From positions 744,001 through 808,000 of the forward strand of contig NZ_JALPRE010000003.1 in NCBI RefSeq assembly GCF_023195925.1: a stretch of 64,000 bases of DNA, given 5' to 3'. Under the pieces are notes generated by a model that had not been told where the DNA came from, searched no databases, and saw only the letters and a list, made by a program, of their open reading frames with translations. Shown piece after piece: positions 38,746-47,422 of the stretch (position 1 is the stretch's first letter; each line of letters begins with the position of its first letter). Source of the DNA: Aquimarina acroporae. GTDB taxonomy: Bacteria > Bacteroidota > Bacteroidia > Flavobacteriales > Flavobacteriaceae. Position numbers and translations under genes: made by a program.

Positions 38746-40047
38746 TTACTTGGTTTTTACTTTAGCGTTCATATCGTTTACGATATAATGATTTTCCTCA
38801 TCGATAAAAACTTGATATAGATAATCTTCTCGTTTTATATTCGAGGACTTCACTTTCTTTTTGAAGTCATTTGTATGACCAGCAAATTTTATGAATTTAT
38901 ATTCAAAAGGTATGATAGTAGTATTGTTCATATCAATGATACCACATTTACCGTTTTTTACGGCAATAAATCTATTAATCGTTTTGTAATCGATAGATTT
39001 TAGTAAGGTTTCATCCTCAATTAATAATGCTAAAAAATCATACTCGATAGGAATTAATAATTCTCCCCTTTTGTTGTATAATCCAAATAGCTTGTTTTTC
39101 TGTGTGACATAGTACCCCAATATTTCTCGGGAATAAATTTTTTTGCATTCAATAGGAATCAAAAGCTGCCCTGAGTTGCTTACAACCCCATATTTACGGT
39201 TATCTTTTACAATATAATTTCCATTTGTATCGGGATTGTAAATTCTATCGTATGATACGTTAAAAACAAGTTCGTTTTTTTGGTTGATTAAGATTTGTTT
39301 TTTGTCTTTTACAACAATGTACTTATCGTCAAAATGACCCTTGATTTCCTGATAAATAATAGGTACGACTATTTCGTTTTTCAGATTTACGACTCCATAC
39401 ATATTATCTTTTTTCACGACTATGGTACTATTGTCGTATCTTCTTATTTCGATGTTATCATATTCAAACGGAATCACAGTTTTTAGGTTATCTGATACAA
39501 TACCTGCTTTGCCATCCTTTTCTTTTACGCAGTATAGCTTAAGTATGGGGTTATAATCAATGTATACATAGGTGTCTGAAACTTCTTTCCCATTTGTATC
39601 AATAAAAACTTCATAATCTATCGTATCCTTCGAGAATGATGCTATTGCCAATTGATTGTCTTGAAAAAGATCTATAGAAGCATACTTTTTAGAAACAATT
39701 TCATTTTTTGTATTTATTAAAACCTCTTTATTTACCTTTCTTGTAGACGTTGTTTTTTGATTAAAAACTGTAGTCGTATAATTTTCTAATTCTGAAAAAG
39801 TAGCAATAAAGCTTATTTCCTTTCCCGATGAGAATCTTATCCTGTCGTAAGAAGGAGGAATTATAAATATTTTTTTTTCATTATGGTATACACCATACTT
39901 ATTATTGGTTTTTGATATAGAGAATTGACCATTTGTTTTCTCATGATAAATGTTGCTGTAGTCCTCGGGAAAAATTTCTTCACTCTCAATTTGTCCGGTG
40001 GCAACGATACATTTTAAAGTTATAAGTAGTAATAAGGTATTTCTCAT
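38746..40047 (-). CDS. Exported WG-repeat protein
   Basis: Signal peptide (MRNTLLLLITLKCIVATGQ), then a series of WG-type beta repeats over about 35-400. They are recognised by the recurring pattern of KYGV or KAGI followed by IPFEYD-like segments (for example AGIVSDNLKTVIPFEYDNIE and YGVVSNSGQLLIPIECKKI), spaced about 45-50 residues. WG repeats form solenoid or propeller-like surfaces for binding. Function unknown. Operonic with the SnoaL-like lipoprotein. Confidence 0.88.
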   Translation of the reverse strand: MRNTLLLLITLKCIVATGQIESEEIFPEDYSNIYHEKTNGQFSISKTNNKYGVYHNEKKIFIIPPSYDRIRFSSGKEISFIATFSELENYTTTVFNQKTTSTRKVNKEVLINTKNEIVSKKYASIDLFQDNQLAIASFSKDTIDYEVFIDTNGKEVSDTYVYIDYNPILKLYCVKEKDGKAGIVSDNLKTVIPFEYDNIEIRRYDNSTIVVKKDNMYGVVNLKNEIVVPIIYQEIKGHFDDKYIVVKDKKQILINQKNELVFNVSYDRIYNPDTNGNYIVKDNRKYGVVSNSGQLLIPIECKKIYSREILGYYVTQKNKLFGLYNKRGELLIPIEYDFLALLIEDETLLKSIDYKTINRFIAVKNGKCGIIDMNNTTIIPFEYKFIKFAGHTNDFKKKVKSSNIKREDYLYQVFIDEENHYIVNDMNAKVKTK

Positions 40048-40302
40048 TTTAGAATTATAGTAGGAACATTCGCTTTAAGTGTTCGTATGATGTCATTTAT
40101 AATGTTGAGTAGGCTCTTTTAGTTCGGTATGATTTCAGGTTCTTATATAGATTTTTAATTTATAGATAGTAAAAAGCCAAATCTTTAGAATATTTATCTT
40201 ACTAACAATCTAGTGAATTAGCGTGTTTGTAATTGGCAGCAAATTTGTCGAAATCGTCTAATTCTCTATTTGCTATTTATGGTGTTGACATTTCTTTATT
40301 TT

Positions 40303-40791
40303 CTATTTCAATAGCTTTTCTTCTTTCATTATTTTAATGGCCTTTTCGGTTTCGTTGTGGCCATTAGTCATGGAACCTGGGAGCATAATTAATCGCTTTT
40401 TTATATTTCCGTTCTCATCTTGAAACATCACTTCAAATCTCGAACGTGTTAATCTTTTAATTCCTTTTCTGAATCTTATATCTTTAACTGTTTTTCGGTC
40501 AATTATAGGAATCGCAGAGTTATTAAGACTATTAAAAATTCCATAAATCAAATAAAGGCCGAGTAATCCAAATATAATGGGTTGTAATGTTTGACCATTT
40601 TGAAATGCATTGAAAGCGAAATAGAAAAGTCCAAGGGTAATTATTCCATAAATGATTAGAATTCTGGTGATATTATTTCCAACGGTCACTTTTGCTACGT
40701 TGCCAACAATCCCATCTCTTGATAAAACTATTTTATCAGCTAAGATATGGCAGAATCCTGTTTTTGTTTTAAATGTTTTTTCCTGTTCCAT
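40303..40791 (-). CDS. Small membrane protein, function unknown
   Basis: 162 residues, with two hydrophobic segments near 46-62 and 68-86 joined by a short turn. The polar N-terminus starts KTKTGFCHILADKIVLSRDG, and a charged C-terminal domain has SRFEVMFQDENGNIKKRLIM. The flanking segments look like halves of a small PH-like domain interrupted by a membrane hairpin; this is only a shape impression. It begins the minus-strand accessory run discussed under findings. Confidence 0.75.
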   Translation of the reverse strand: MEQEKTFKTKTGFCHILADKIVLSRDGIVGNVAKVTVGNNITRILIIYGIITLGLFYFAFNAFQNGQTLQPIIFGLLGLYLIYGIFNSLNNSAIPIIDRKTVKDIRFRKGIKRLTRSRFEVMFQDENGNIKKRLIMLPGSMTNGHNETEKAIKIMKEEKLLK

Positions 40792-40859
40792 TTCGGTTTT
40801 TCAATGAATATAAACTTATTTATAGGGTTCACATTCTTCTAATATGTTTCTGTAAAAAT

Positions 40860-40965
40860 AACAATATTGATGATCAACAAATATGCTAGGCGTATGTTTT
40901 AATGTTGTTTAAGGTAATAAGTTGTTACTGTTCTTACCATACGCTCAATTTTTATATACATTGTT
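40860..40965 (-). repeat. attC-like boundary element
   Basis: Outer arms AACAAT (40860-40865) and ATTGTT (40960-40965) are complementary, as are inner arms GCGTATG (40890-40896) and CATACGC (40938-40944). The 106-bp nested imperfect hairpin lies between two unrelated genes. Its left part shares TAAAAATAACAATATTG with the direct repeats at 42.4 and 44.6 kb. Confidence 0.45.
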
Positions 40966-40987
40966 GTATATAGCTCTAATACTCGAT

Positions 40988-41518
40988 TTACTTTAATACT
41001 ATGTTATCTATAAGTAGCTGAAATTTTTCTACTCTTTTGTTGGCTATTAAGAAAGCTATTTCTTCAATAGCATCACCAGAAAAATTTGGTTTATCGAGTG
41101 TTCTTCCTCTAAATGATGGAATCATACTTTGTAACGGTATTTCTATTTCTTGCCAATTGCCATTTGTTTCGAAGGTAGTGATATAGGAATAATAATCCTG
41201 TGAATTAGATTTTATTCTAAACTGATATTTTTTTGTATCCCCCTTTATTTTAAGAACGATTTTAGTGAATTCTTTCACCGATTTTCTATCGAATTTATAC
41301 CGTACCGAAGAGAACCCTCCGTTATTATCTAATGATATTACCCCTTTAAAAAGACCATGTCCTTCGGGGCTTAGCGCAAAGGAGCCCGACGATTTCCCTC
41401 CCATAACGTCATCATCAACAATAACCCAATCTTTTAGATTTGATTTTTGTGTAAAGTCAAAAATTATAGGTGTAGCCATCGGTGTGAACATTACCATCAT
41501 AACCATCAATTTCATCAT
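40988..41518 (-). CDS. CIA30-family protein
   Basis: 176-residue beta-jelly-roll protein of the CIA30 (NADH:ubiquinone oxidoreductase intermediate-associated protein 30) type: the family block DWVIVDDDVMGGKSSG, then SVRYKFDRKS and GNWQEIEIPLQSMIPSFRGR. The N-terminus is hydrophobic (MMKLMVMMVMFTPMATP), so it may be exported or anchored. In bacteria these proteins bind carbohydrate-like ligands or act in unknown ways; a complex I role should not be assumed. Confidence 0.87.
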   Translation of the reverse strand: MMKLMVMMVMFTPMATPIIFDFTQKSNLKDWVIVDDDVMGGKSSGSFALSPEGHGLFKGVISLDNNGGFSSVRYKFDRKSVKEFTKIVLKIKGDTKKYQFRIKSNSQDYYSYITTFETNGNWQEIEIPLQSMIPSFRGRTLDKPNFSGDAIEEIAFLIANKRVEKFQLLIDNIVLK

Positions 41519-41539
41519 AAGATTTCTTTTTTAGTATGT

Positions 41540-41592
41540 ATAACGTTTTGGCTAAGCGCAGTATCCCGAAGGGTATTGCGTATAGGTGTTAT
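41540..41592 (-). repeat. attC-like hairpin between map-like and CIA30 genes
   Basis: Outer arms ATAAC (41540-41544) and GTTAT (41588-41592). An inner stem of CGCAGTATCCC against GGGTATTGCG (41557-41580) has one unpaired base and a GAA loop. An extrahelical base in an imperfect hairpin with AAC/GTT ends is how attC sites look. It lies 12 bases after the methionine-aminopeptidase stop and 22 before the CIA30 start. Confidence 0.45.
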
Positions 41593-41604
41593 TGTAGCCA
41601 GTTT

Positions 41605-42369
41605 TTATGTCCAAATTTCGTTGGAGTCTGTCAATATCAAAGGCTCCTTATCGGTGATTAGAATTGTCTGTTCATGTTGAGTTACATAACCACCTTTGTT
41701 GCCAACTAAAGTCCAACCGTCATTTAATTCAACCGCAACAGTGGACTTGGTAGCGATAAAAGTTTCAATTGCCACAGTCGTATTTTTTTTAAATCTTTCT
41801 CGATTTGTCCTAACTCGGTAGTTTAATATATTTTCGGGGTTTTCGTGCAGACTTCTACCGACTCCATGTCCGGCTAAATTTCTGATGACTTTAAAACCAC
41901 ATTTTTTTGCTTCCGTTTCTATTAGTAATCCAACATCTGATATTTTCACCCCTCCCTTAATACTGTAAATGGCTTTTTTCAAGATGTCCTTGGAAGCATC
42001 CACAAGAGGTTGGTGGTTATGTATGTCCTTTCCAAGTACAAAGGAACCTCCATTATCAGACCAATAACCATTTAACTCTGCCGAAACATCAATGTTGACC
42101 AAATCACCTCCTTTAAGCTTTTTTAACTCGGACGGAATTCCATGGGCGGCTTCCTCATTTACACTTATGCATGTGTATCCTGGAAAATTATAGGTTTCAT
42201 TAGGTGCAGATTTAGCACCATAACTTTTTAATATTTTCCCTCCGTACTCGTCCAGCTCTTTGGTTGTCATACCAATTTTGGCATATTCCCTCATCATCTT
42301 TAGTGTAGTCCCAACGACCTCACTAACCTTTTTCATTCCGATTAATTCTGATTCTTTTGTTATCGACAT
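41605..42369 (-). CDS. map: Type I methionine aminopeptidase
   Basis: Removes initiator methionine. Pita-bread fold with all five metal ligands in place: VNIDVSAEL and YWSDNGGSF supply the two aspartates, GHGVGRSLHE the histidine, and AIETFIA and THEQ-like VTQHEQTILIT the glutamates. EEAAHGIP supplies the substrate-side histidine. Length 254 is normal for type I. It lies in an accessory region among unrelated small genes, so it may be an extra copy rather than the essential one. Confidence 0.93.
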   Translation of the reverse strand: MSITKESELIGMKKVSEVVGTTLKMMREYAKIGMTTKELDEYGGKILKSYGAKSAPNETYNFPGYTCISVNEEAAHGIPSELKKLKGGDLVNIDVSAELNGYWSDNGGSFVLGKDIHNHQPLVDASKDILKKAIYSIKGGVKISDVGLLIETEAKKCGFKVIRNLAGHGVGRSLHENPENILNYRVRTNRERFKKNTTVAIETFIATKSTVAVELNDGWTLVGNKGGYVTQHEQTILITDKEPLILTDSNEIWT

Positions 42370-42390
42370 TTCATTTTTTTTAATTGACTG

Positions 42391-42609
42391 TAAATTAGAT
42401 ATATAATTGCTTTTTGTAACTATATATGTTTATAAAAATAACAATATTGACGATTTGCACATAGATGAGGTGCAAGTTTTATCGCATAGCTAATCACAAG
42501 CTGATACTGTTTTAGCTCCCGATGATAAGCAAGATTGCGATTACTAAGAGTACGATCCACCCCGAGTGTTTTCCTTTGGTGCCTAGAAGTACTAATCCCG
42601 AAGAAGCAA
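42391..42609 (-). repeat. Left copy of 220-bp direct repeat
   Basis: Matches 44592-44808 with scattered substitutions over about 218 bases. It includes the last 32 codons of the small membrane-protein gene plus its downstream non-coding sequence. The two copies flank the three genes from 42675 to 44582. Confidence 0.85.
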
Positions 42610-42610
42610 G
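42512..42610 (-). pseudogene. 3' fragment of small membrane-protein gene
   Basis: Read on the minus strand this encodes LASSGLVLLGTKGKHSGWIV and then LLVIAILLIIGS followed by TAA. It matches the C-terminal 32 residues of the protein at 44711-45103 with only a few changes (S for P, I for V). No start or N-terminal part remains, so it is a truncated copy created with the direct repeat. Confidence 0.85.
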
Positions 42611-42674
42611 TTGGACTATGATAATTTTTGTTAGCTGAAGTGATCTAACGAAAATATAAAATCGTTTTTAAACG

Positions 42675-43292
42675 TTAATTGCAATTGTTGTTATACGCTT
42701 CTACGACCTGCCAAACCTTTTTTATTTCTGAATTTTGTATACTTTGCTGTAGTTCATAGCAGTCTGCAAAATACCGTCGTAACACCTTTTTTTTAAGCCC
42801 TAATATTCCCTGGTTTGCTCTTATAAAATAGTTGTCATTTGCTTTTTTAAGGAGTGTCATTGACCATAATTGGCTATCTCCCTGGTCGAACCACTCAAGT
42901 TCGTAGTGACTCAATTTCCCTGTGCTAATGACCTTTAAAAAGTAGAGTTTCCCATTGCGGAAGTCTATGTTGTATCTTGGATTTACAAGTGAACTAGGCG
43001 GGAACGATTGCCTAGGTTGAGACAGCCAAAAACTTTGGTAGTTAACTCCATTTACTCGAAACATTGTGATGTTTTCGCGTTTGTATTTTTTTGTTTTTCC
43101 CTTAGCATTTGTCAACCTAATCTTTTTATGAAATCCTCGATTTACTGCTTTTTCGTTTATATAAGAAACCGAACCGTAGAGGGTTTCACCTGTTTTTAAC
43201 ACGATGTAGTCTCCCTGTTCATTTTGTTGGGCGTTTGTAAGTGAACACGATGAAAAGATGAAAACACAGATTATTTGGAGCGTCTTTGTCAT
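42675..43292 (-). CDS. Exported hypothetical protein
   Basis: From ATG 43292 there is a signal peptide (MTKTLQIICVFIFSSCSLTNAQ), then about 180 residues of mixed strands and helices, including VLKTGETLYGSVSYINEKAV, a pattern common in exported Bacteroidota proteins that begin with a small beta barrel. Cysteine-containing FADCYELQQS is near the end. The longer frame upstream adds no signal-like sequence. No family named. It lies inside the block between the 220-bp repeats. Confidence 0.75.
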   Translation of the reverse strand: MTKTLQIICVFIFSSCSLTNAQQNEQGDYIVLKTGETLYGSVSYINEKAVNRGFHKKIRLTNAKGKTKKYKRENITMFRVNGVNYQSFWLSQPRQSFPPSSLVNPRYNIDFRNGKLYFLKVISTGKLSHYELEWFDQGDSQLWSMTLLKKANDNYFIRANQGILGLKKKVLRRYFADCYELQQSIQNSEIKKVWQVVEAYNNNCN

Positions 43293-43409
43293 GGCTTGAT
43301 ACAGTAGTTTGGTTTCTCCTTTATCGACCAAGAATTGTACCAAAATATTCTATCGGAAGATTGATACAAGACTTTGTTATGACGTCATATATCCTATTGT
43401 TCTTTGGTT

Positions 43410-43835
43410 TTAAATAATTTCAGCCTTAGTACTATCCAACATTTGTAAAAGAAAATCTGAATCATAATTTTTCGTCAATTCATATACAATAGGTTTTAAA
43501 TACTCAAATATAAATTCATTTAAACTTTCATCTCCTAAATCATCATTATAGTATTGTATTTCTCCGTTCAATTTGAATTCAGGATTGTCTTTTTCGTATT
43601 CACTTTCCCATTCCGCTAATTCAAGAAAATCAAATTCTACAAATTCAAAATCTGGGCAATTGTTTGAGGTTTCCTCAACTTTCTTAGTGATGTTAAAGTT
43701 CGTTGTTATCCATCCAGACCAAGGGCAACAATAAATTCCAATAGCTTTAGGTATTTGATTTTCTTTTATGAATCGGTTAATTGAAGAGCTTAAAAACTCT
43801 TTAATTTCATCCGTGTTTTTATTTAAGTCAATCAT
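43410..43835 (-). CDS. Hypothetical acidic protein
   Basis: A 141-residue soluble, strongly acidic protein with aromatic segments (GIYCCPWSGWITTNFNITKK). It has no signal peptide and no named family. The acidity and small size resemble immunity proteins, but no toxin is adjacent, so this is speculation. ATG start, inside the repeat-flanked block. Confidence 0.7.
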   Translation of the reverse strand: MIDLNKNTDEIKEFLSSSINRFIKENQIPKAIGIYCCPWSGWITTNFNITKKVEETSNNCPDFEFVEFDFLELAEWESEYEKDNPEFKLNGEIQYYNDDLGDESLNEFIFEYLKPIVYELTKNYDSDFLLQMLDSTKAEII

Positions 43836-44021
43836 TTGTAGATTTTACTCATATTTAGAGTTTGATATATGTGTTTTAACAAAGCAAAATGTTACCTAGC
43901 TTTTCCGTTTTTGTAGTGTATTGGTTACTAAATTTAGTTTTTACAAGCATTACAACGTACTAAAAATACAAGAACCATTCGATTGATTACTTAGTTCGTA
44001 TGAAAGCATATAGTATTATCA

Positions 44022-44582
44022 TTATTCTTTTGAATATTCAAGTAGTATTTTTTTTAGTTTTTCAGCACCTTTTTGATCATATTCAAAATCACTTATAGTT
44101 AATCCGTGTTTTTTTAAGAGCCATTCAAAGAATTTATTGTATTTATCTCTTCTTGGATTGTCGTATTTGTTGTATCCCGAAAATTTACTTTCTATTATTT
44201 TAAGAATTTGTCCATCAACAATAATATATTTTCTAATCGATTTATAAGGACTTACATCTAGCAAGCTATCCCTATCTGAATAATATGTTGACATTGTTTC
44301 TACCCAATTGTCATCAGTTTGTAATAATTCAAATTCCATCCTATCATTCATTACTTTTCCCCATGCATAATTGTTAGAATAATCTGACTTGCTCGCAATG
44401 GCAGTATCAGAAATTAGTTCGAAATGCTCAACAAAATTTTTATGAAGATATTTGAAGGTTGTAATAGAGTCTTTTTTGTTGTAGGCTTCTATAAAATTTG
44501 AAACCACTGTTTTGTGGTTTTGCGCATTACAATTCAAACAAAAAATAAAAGTCAGAATGATTACCAATAATATGTTTTTCAT
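44022..44582 (-). CDS. Exported hypothetical protein
   Basis: Signal peptide MKNILLVIILTFIFCLNCNAQ, then about 165 residues of helical and mixed structure beginning KTVVSNFIEAYNKKDSITTF, which recalls the first helices of NTF2-like folds. Family not certain. Its start lies 10 bases from the right copy of the 220-bp direct repeat. It is the first gene of the repeat-flanked block in transcription order. Confidence 0.75.
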   Translation of the reverse strand: MKNILLVIILTFIFCLNCNAQNHKTVVSNFIEAYNKKDSITTFKYLHKNFVEHFELISDTAIASKSDYSNNYAWGKVMNDRMEFELLQTDDNWVETMSTYYSDRDSLLDVSPYKSIRKYIIVDGQILKIIESKFSGYNKYDNPRRDKYNKFFEWLLKKHGLTISDFEYDQKGAEKLKKILLEYSKE

Positions 44583-44591
44583 AGTTGGTTA

Positions 44592-44808
44592 TAAATTAGA
44601 TATAGAGTCACAAAAAGCAACTACATGTGTATAAAAATAACAATATTGGTGATTCGCACATAGATGAGGTGCAAGTTTTATCACATAGCTAATCACAAGC
44701 TGATACTGTTTTAGCTCCCGATGACAAGCAAGATTGCGATTACTAAGAGTACAATCCACCCCGGGTGTTTTCCTTTTGTGCCTAGAAGCACTAACCCCGA
44801 AGAAGCAA
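44592..44808 (-). repeat. Right copy of 220-bp direct repeat
   Basis: Counterpart of 42391-42609. It covers the 3' end of the intact membrane-protein gene (44711-44808) and its downstream non-coding sequence. Confidence 0.85.
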
Positions 44809-45103
44809 ACATGGTTATCGCTGCTACCGTAATCATAAAATTGGTAAACGCTGTATCTAGGGTAGTGGGTGCCATTGCTATTTTTACCAAAAAGGCTCCT
44901 ATACACCAACCAAAGAATGAGGCCAGGTGCCAGGTAGCCCAAATAATTCTTAAATGCCGTTCTCTCAACCCGGGATTCGTTTTGGTGGGCACCAGTTTCC
45001 CTTTCTCTCTTTTGGGGTGAAAAATTAAATACTCCCCAAGAATAGAGTGCACCACCCCTAAGAGTACACATAGTATTCCTGCAATTAAAAAATAAATGTT
45101 CAT
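44711..45103 (-). CDS. Small four-span membrane protein
   Basis: 130 residues with four hydrophobic segments (about 3-28, 52-75, 79-104 and 112-129). The first loop is basic, FHPKREKGKLVPTKTNPGLR, ending in RERHLRIIWATWHLASFFGW with two histidines. No family named. Its 3' end is duplicated at 42512-42610. It lies 28 bases downstream of the AraC/GyrI-like regulator gene, so the two are likely cotranscribed. Confidence 0.8.
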   Translation of the reverse strand: MNIYFLIAGILCVLLGVVHSILGEYLIFHPKREKGKLVPTKTNPGLRERHLRIIWATWHLASFFGWCIGAFLVKIAMAPTTLDTAFTNFMITVAAITMFASSGLVLLGTKGKHPGWIVLLVIAILLVIGS

Positions 45104-45131
45104 ATATTCTTCTCTTATCGTGCTAGTATCT

Positions 45132-46514
45132 TTAGTGCTCCAATATGTTTTGAAGTTCTCGTATAAACTTCATCGCCGCTGTCTCAATGGTTGCGGTCAA
45201 TTTTTTTTGATCCTTAAAGTCTGGTTTTTCAATCAGAGTATGATCGAGTATCGATAAACTTTTATCGATCGACGCCGCCAGATGATAGCGATCCCAATCA
45301 CTGTTTTTAAACATGTTCCAGTACTTTTTACGAATGCTTTTATTTTGACCCGACAAGCAAATCGAAAAGCTGAGTGATTTGTGATTGAGGATGATCACAA
45401 ATTTAAGTTTTTGTTTTTTTAACTCGGCGGTGGTGAGCGAAAAATAAGAATACTCTGGGCTTCCCTTATAAATGTTACCAAGTGTAAACAGGGTTTCGTA
45501 TTCTTTATGAAAAAAGGCTCGTAAGTGTTTCATATAGCCTATCAATTCATGATAGTCCAGGTTTTGTTGGGGATTTGAAACCGCTATAGGTTGTATTTCT
45601 TCAGCTTTCATGTCCTTAGTTTTTACCAGAGGGATACAAATGTCTATAATACATTTTTTCTCAGGGTGTGTTTGGTGATCGTTATGATAGGTCTCAAAAT
45701 AGTCTGCATCTCTAAATTCATACCCGTTTTCGATCACCCAGATACACATGTTTTTCCATGCCAGGGATATGTCTTCGGCTTTAATTTCGAAATGCCCAAC
45801 CACATACCACCCTTTGCCTAGGGTGAGTTGCCTAATGTCGCCATCAGGATGAATGTCTTGGTTGATAGTCACACAGGTGCTGAATCGTACTTTTGTAGTT
45901 TCTGTAACATTGGGGTTGTCGTGATATACCGTAATGGCTTTAAAATTTGAAGTGTCGAGTACTTCTTTTTGGTGCCCCCATGCCATTAGTTTTTGAAACA
46001 TAGTACCTGCCTTATCAAATTCTCCTATATGCGATATACTGGCAAGTTGTATCTCTGGGAGTTCTTGTATGGTAATTTGTGCATTCATTTGTATCCATTG
46101 TTTATGATTAGCAATGGAGCAAATGTATTTTTGAGATGAAAAAGGCACTATACCAATCTTGCTCAATATTTTTTTTCCTTCAGATTTAAATTGGGTAGGG
46201 GTACAGCCATAGTATTTTTTAAACGCTCTTGAGAACGAGCTGTCACTATTAAAACCGTAGGTATAGACCAGCTTTTTTAAGGGGGTGTTTGGTGCTACCA
46301 GGAGTATAGAGGCGATACGTTCTATACGTTTTCTGGTAATGAACTCGTTTAGGCGTTCATGAACCACGGTTACAAATACCCTGTGAAAATGATATGGTGA
46401 GTAATGTGCTTTTTGAGATAACGATGCTAGCGATAAGTCGGCGTCGAGATTTTGTTCTATATAGTCCAACACAATAGTGAGGCGTTTAAGATATTCTTGT
46501 CTTGTTTGCGACAT
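45132..46514 (-). CDS. AraC-family regulator with GyrI-like effector domain
   Basis: 460 residues. An AraC double helix-turn-helix is at the N-terminus (about 5-110: LSLASLSQKAHYSPYHFHRV and FNSDSSFSRAFKKYYGCTP). A GyrI-like/effector-binding domain follows (about 145-300), as in MarA/Rob-type multidrug responders. A further C-terminal domain of about 140 residues (from NLDYHELIGYMKHL) is of unknown family. The third domain makes it longer than usual. It probably senses a small amphipathic compound and may control the small membrane protein downstream. Confidence 0.88.
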   Translation of the reverse strand: MSQTRQEYLKRLTIVLDYIEQNLDADLSLASLSQKAHYSPYHFHRVFVTVVHERLNEFITRKRIERIASILLVAPNTPLKKLVYTYGFNSDSSFSRAFKKYYGCTPTQFKSEGKKILSKIGIVPFSSQKYICSIANHKQWIQMNAQITIQELPEIQLASISHIGEFDKAGTMFQKLMAWGHQKEVLDTSNFKAITVYHDNPNVTETTKVRFSTCVTINQDIHPDGDIRQLTLGKGWYVVGHFEIKAEDISLAWKNMCIWVIENGYEFRDADYFETYHNDHQTHPEKKCIIDICIPLVKTKDMKAEEIQPIAVSNPQQNLDYHELIGYMKHLRAFFHKEYETLFTLGNIYKGSPEYSYFSLTTAELKKQKLKFVIILNHKSLSFSICLSGQNKSIRKKYWNMFKNSDWDRYHLAASIDKSLSILDHTLIEKPDFKDQKKLTATIETAAMKFIRELQNILEH

Positions 46515-46535
46515 TGTGTTTTGGTTTAATCGATT

Positions 46536-47279
46536 TTAATCGTTCTTATAGATGACTTTATATACCACTTTACCATTGAGCAGTTTTGTTGGGTAGTTAT
46601 TTTCGATCTCGTACTCGTAGTTTTTGGTAGCATATACGCTATTATCAGAACTTTTATAGGTTGTTCTTGTGGTAACGTTTCTTTTTTGCAGTGATAACGT
46701 GATTAGTTTTTCAAAAAACACACGACACCAGGGCTCCATATTTATATTGGCAAAAACACCTTTGTCATCGCTATAGATATAACTAAAATCTCCCCCTTTT
46801 TTAATGCTTCCATCATCATAATAGGTGGGTGCTATAGAAGAATTAAAATAAGCATTGGTATGTATACTTTTACCTTTGATGATCTTATTAGATCGATCTA
46901 GTTCGAAGGTGTAGGTATAGCCCCCTAGCTTATTCATCGATGACATGGTCACCGTATTGTTATCATAGGTTACGGTATGGCCATCGTCTAGTTCACCATT
47001 TATGGTGTAGGTATATTGTTGTAACCTACCTTTTTGGTCATAAGTAAACAATAATTCTCTTACCCGATAGGTATCTCTTTTTTTGATAGAATCGATCATT
47101 TTTATGAGTCTAGCGTCATTATCATACTCAAAAGTGAACGACGGTAGTTTATATTTTGTAAGATCTGCTGTAGTGTTAATCGTATCTAATTGTATGGCTA
47201 TAGGAATTTTTTTGCTCTGCGAGGAACAGCTTACACAAATACATAATAGCAATAGGGGTAAAAGCTTTTGTTTGATCAT
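46536..47279 (-). CDS. Hypothetical lipoprotein with beta repeats
   Basis: Lipoprotein signal MIKQKLLPLLLLCICVSC. The mature part has repeated YTYEYD-like strands (TFEYDNDARLIKMIDS, LFTYDQKGRLQQYTYTINGE, TVTYDNNTVTMSS), the pattern of RHS/YD-like or MORN-like beta repeats in exported Bacteroidota proteins. It ends 21 bases before the regulator's start. Function unknown. Confidence 0.78.
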   Translation of the reverse strand: MIKQKLLPLLLLCICVSCSSQSKKIPIAIQLDTINTTADLTKYKLPSFTFEYDNDARLIKMIDSIKKRDTYRVRELLFTYDQKGRLQQYTYTINGELDDGHTVTYDNNTVTMSSMNKLGGYTYTFELDRSNKIIKGKSIHTNAYFNSSIAPTYYDDGSIKKGGDFSYIYSDDKGVFANINMEPWCRVFFEKLITLSLQKRNVTTRTTYKSSDNSVYATKNYEYEIENNYPTKLLNGKVVYKVIYKND

Positions 47280-47422
47280 TTTTGGGATATGTTCTTAATT
47301 TAATGTAGGTGGACCTATAAATCCTTACCTTATTGCAGAAAGATATTAAATTAAAAACAAAATAGCGGTTTAAGTTTGCGCCTAAACTACTATTGCTTTT
47401 ATACCTTATGAGAGGAAATTCT

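Noticed and set aside
44589-45071. 160-codon minus-strand frame overlapping the small membrane-protein gene
   Set aside because: It is an alternative frame of 44711-45103. The latter has good membrane segments, a better start and a duplicated 3' end that fixes the real frame.
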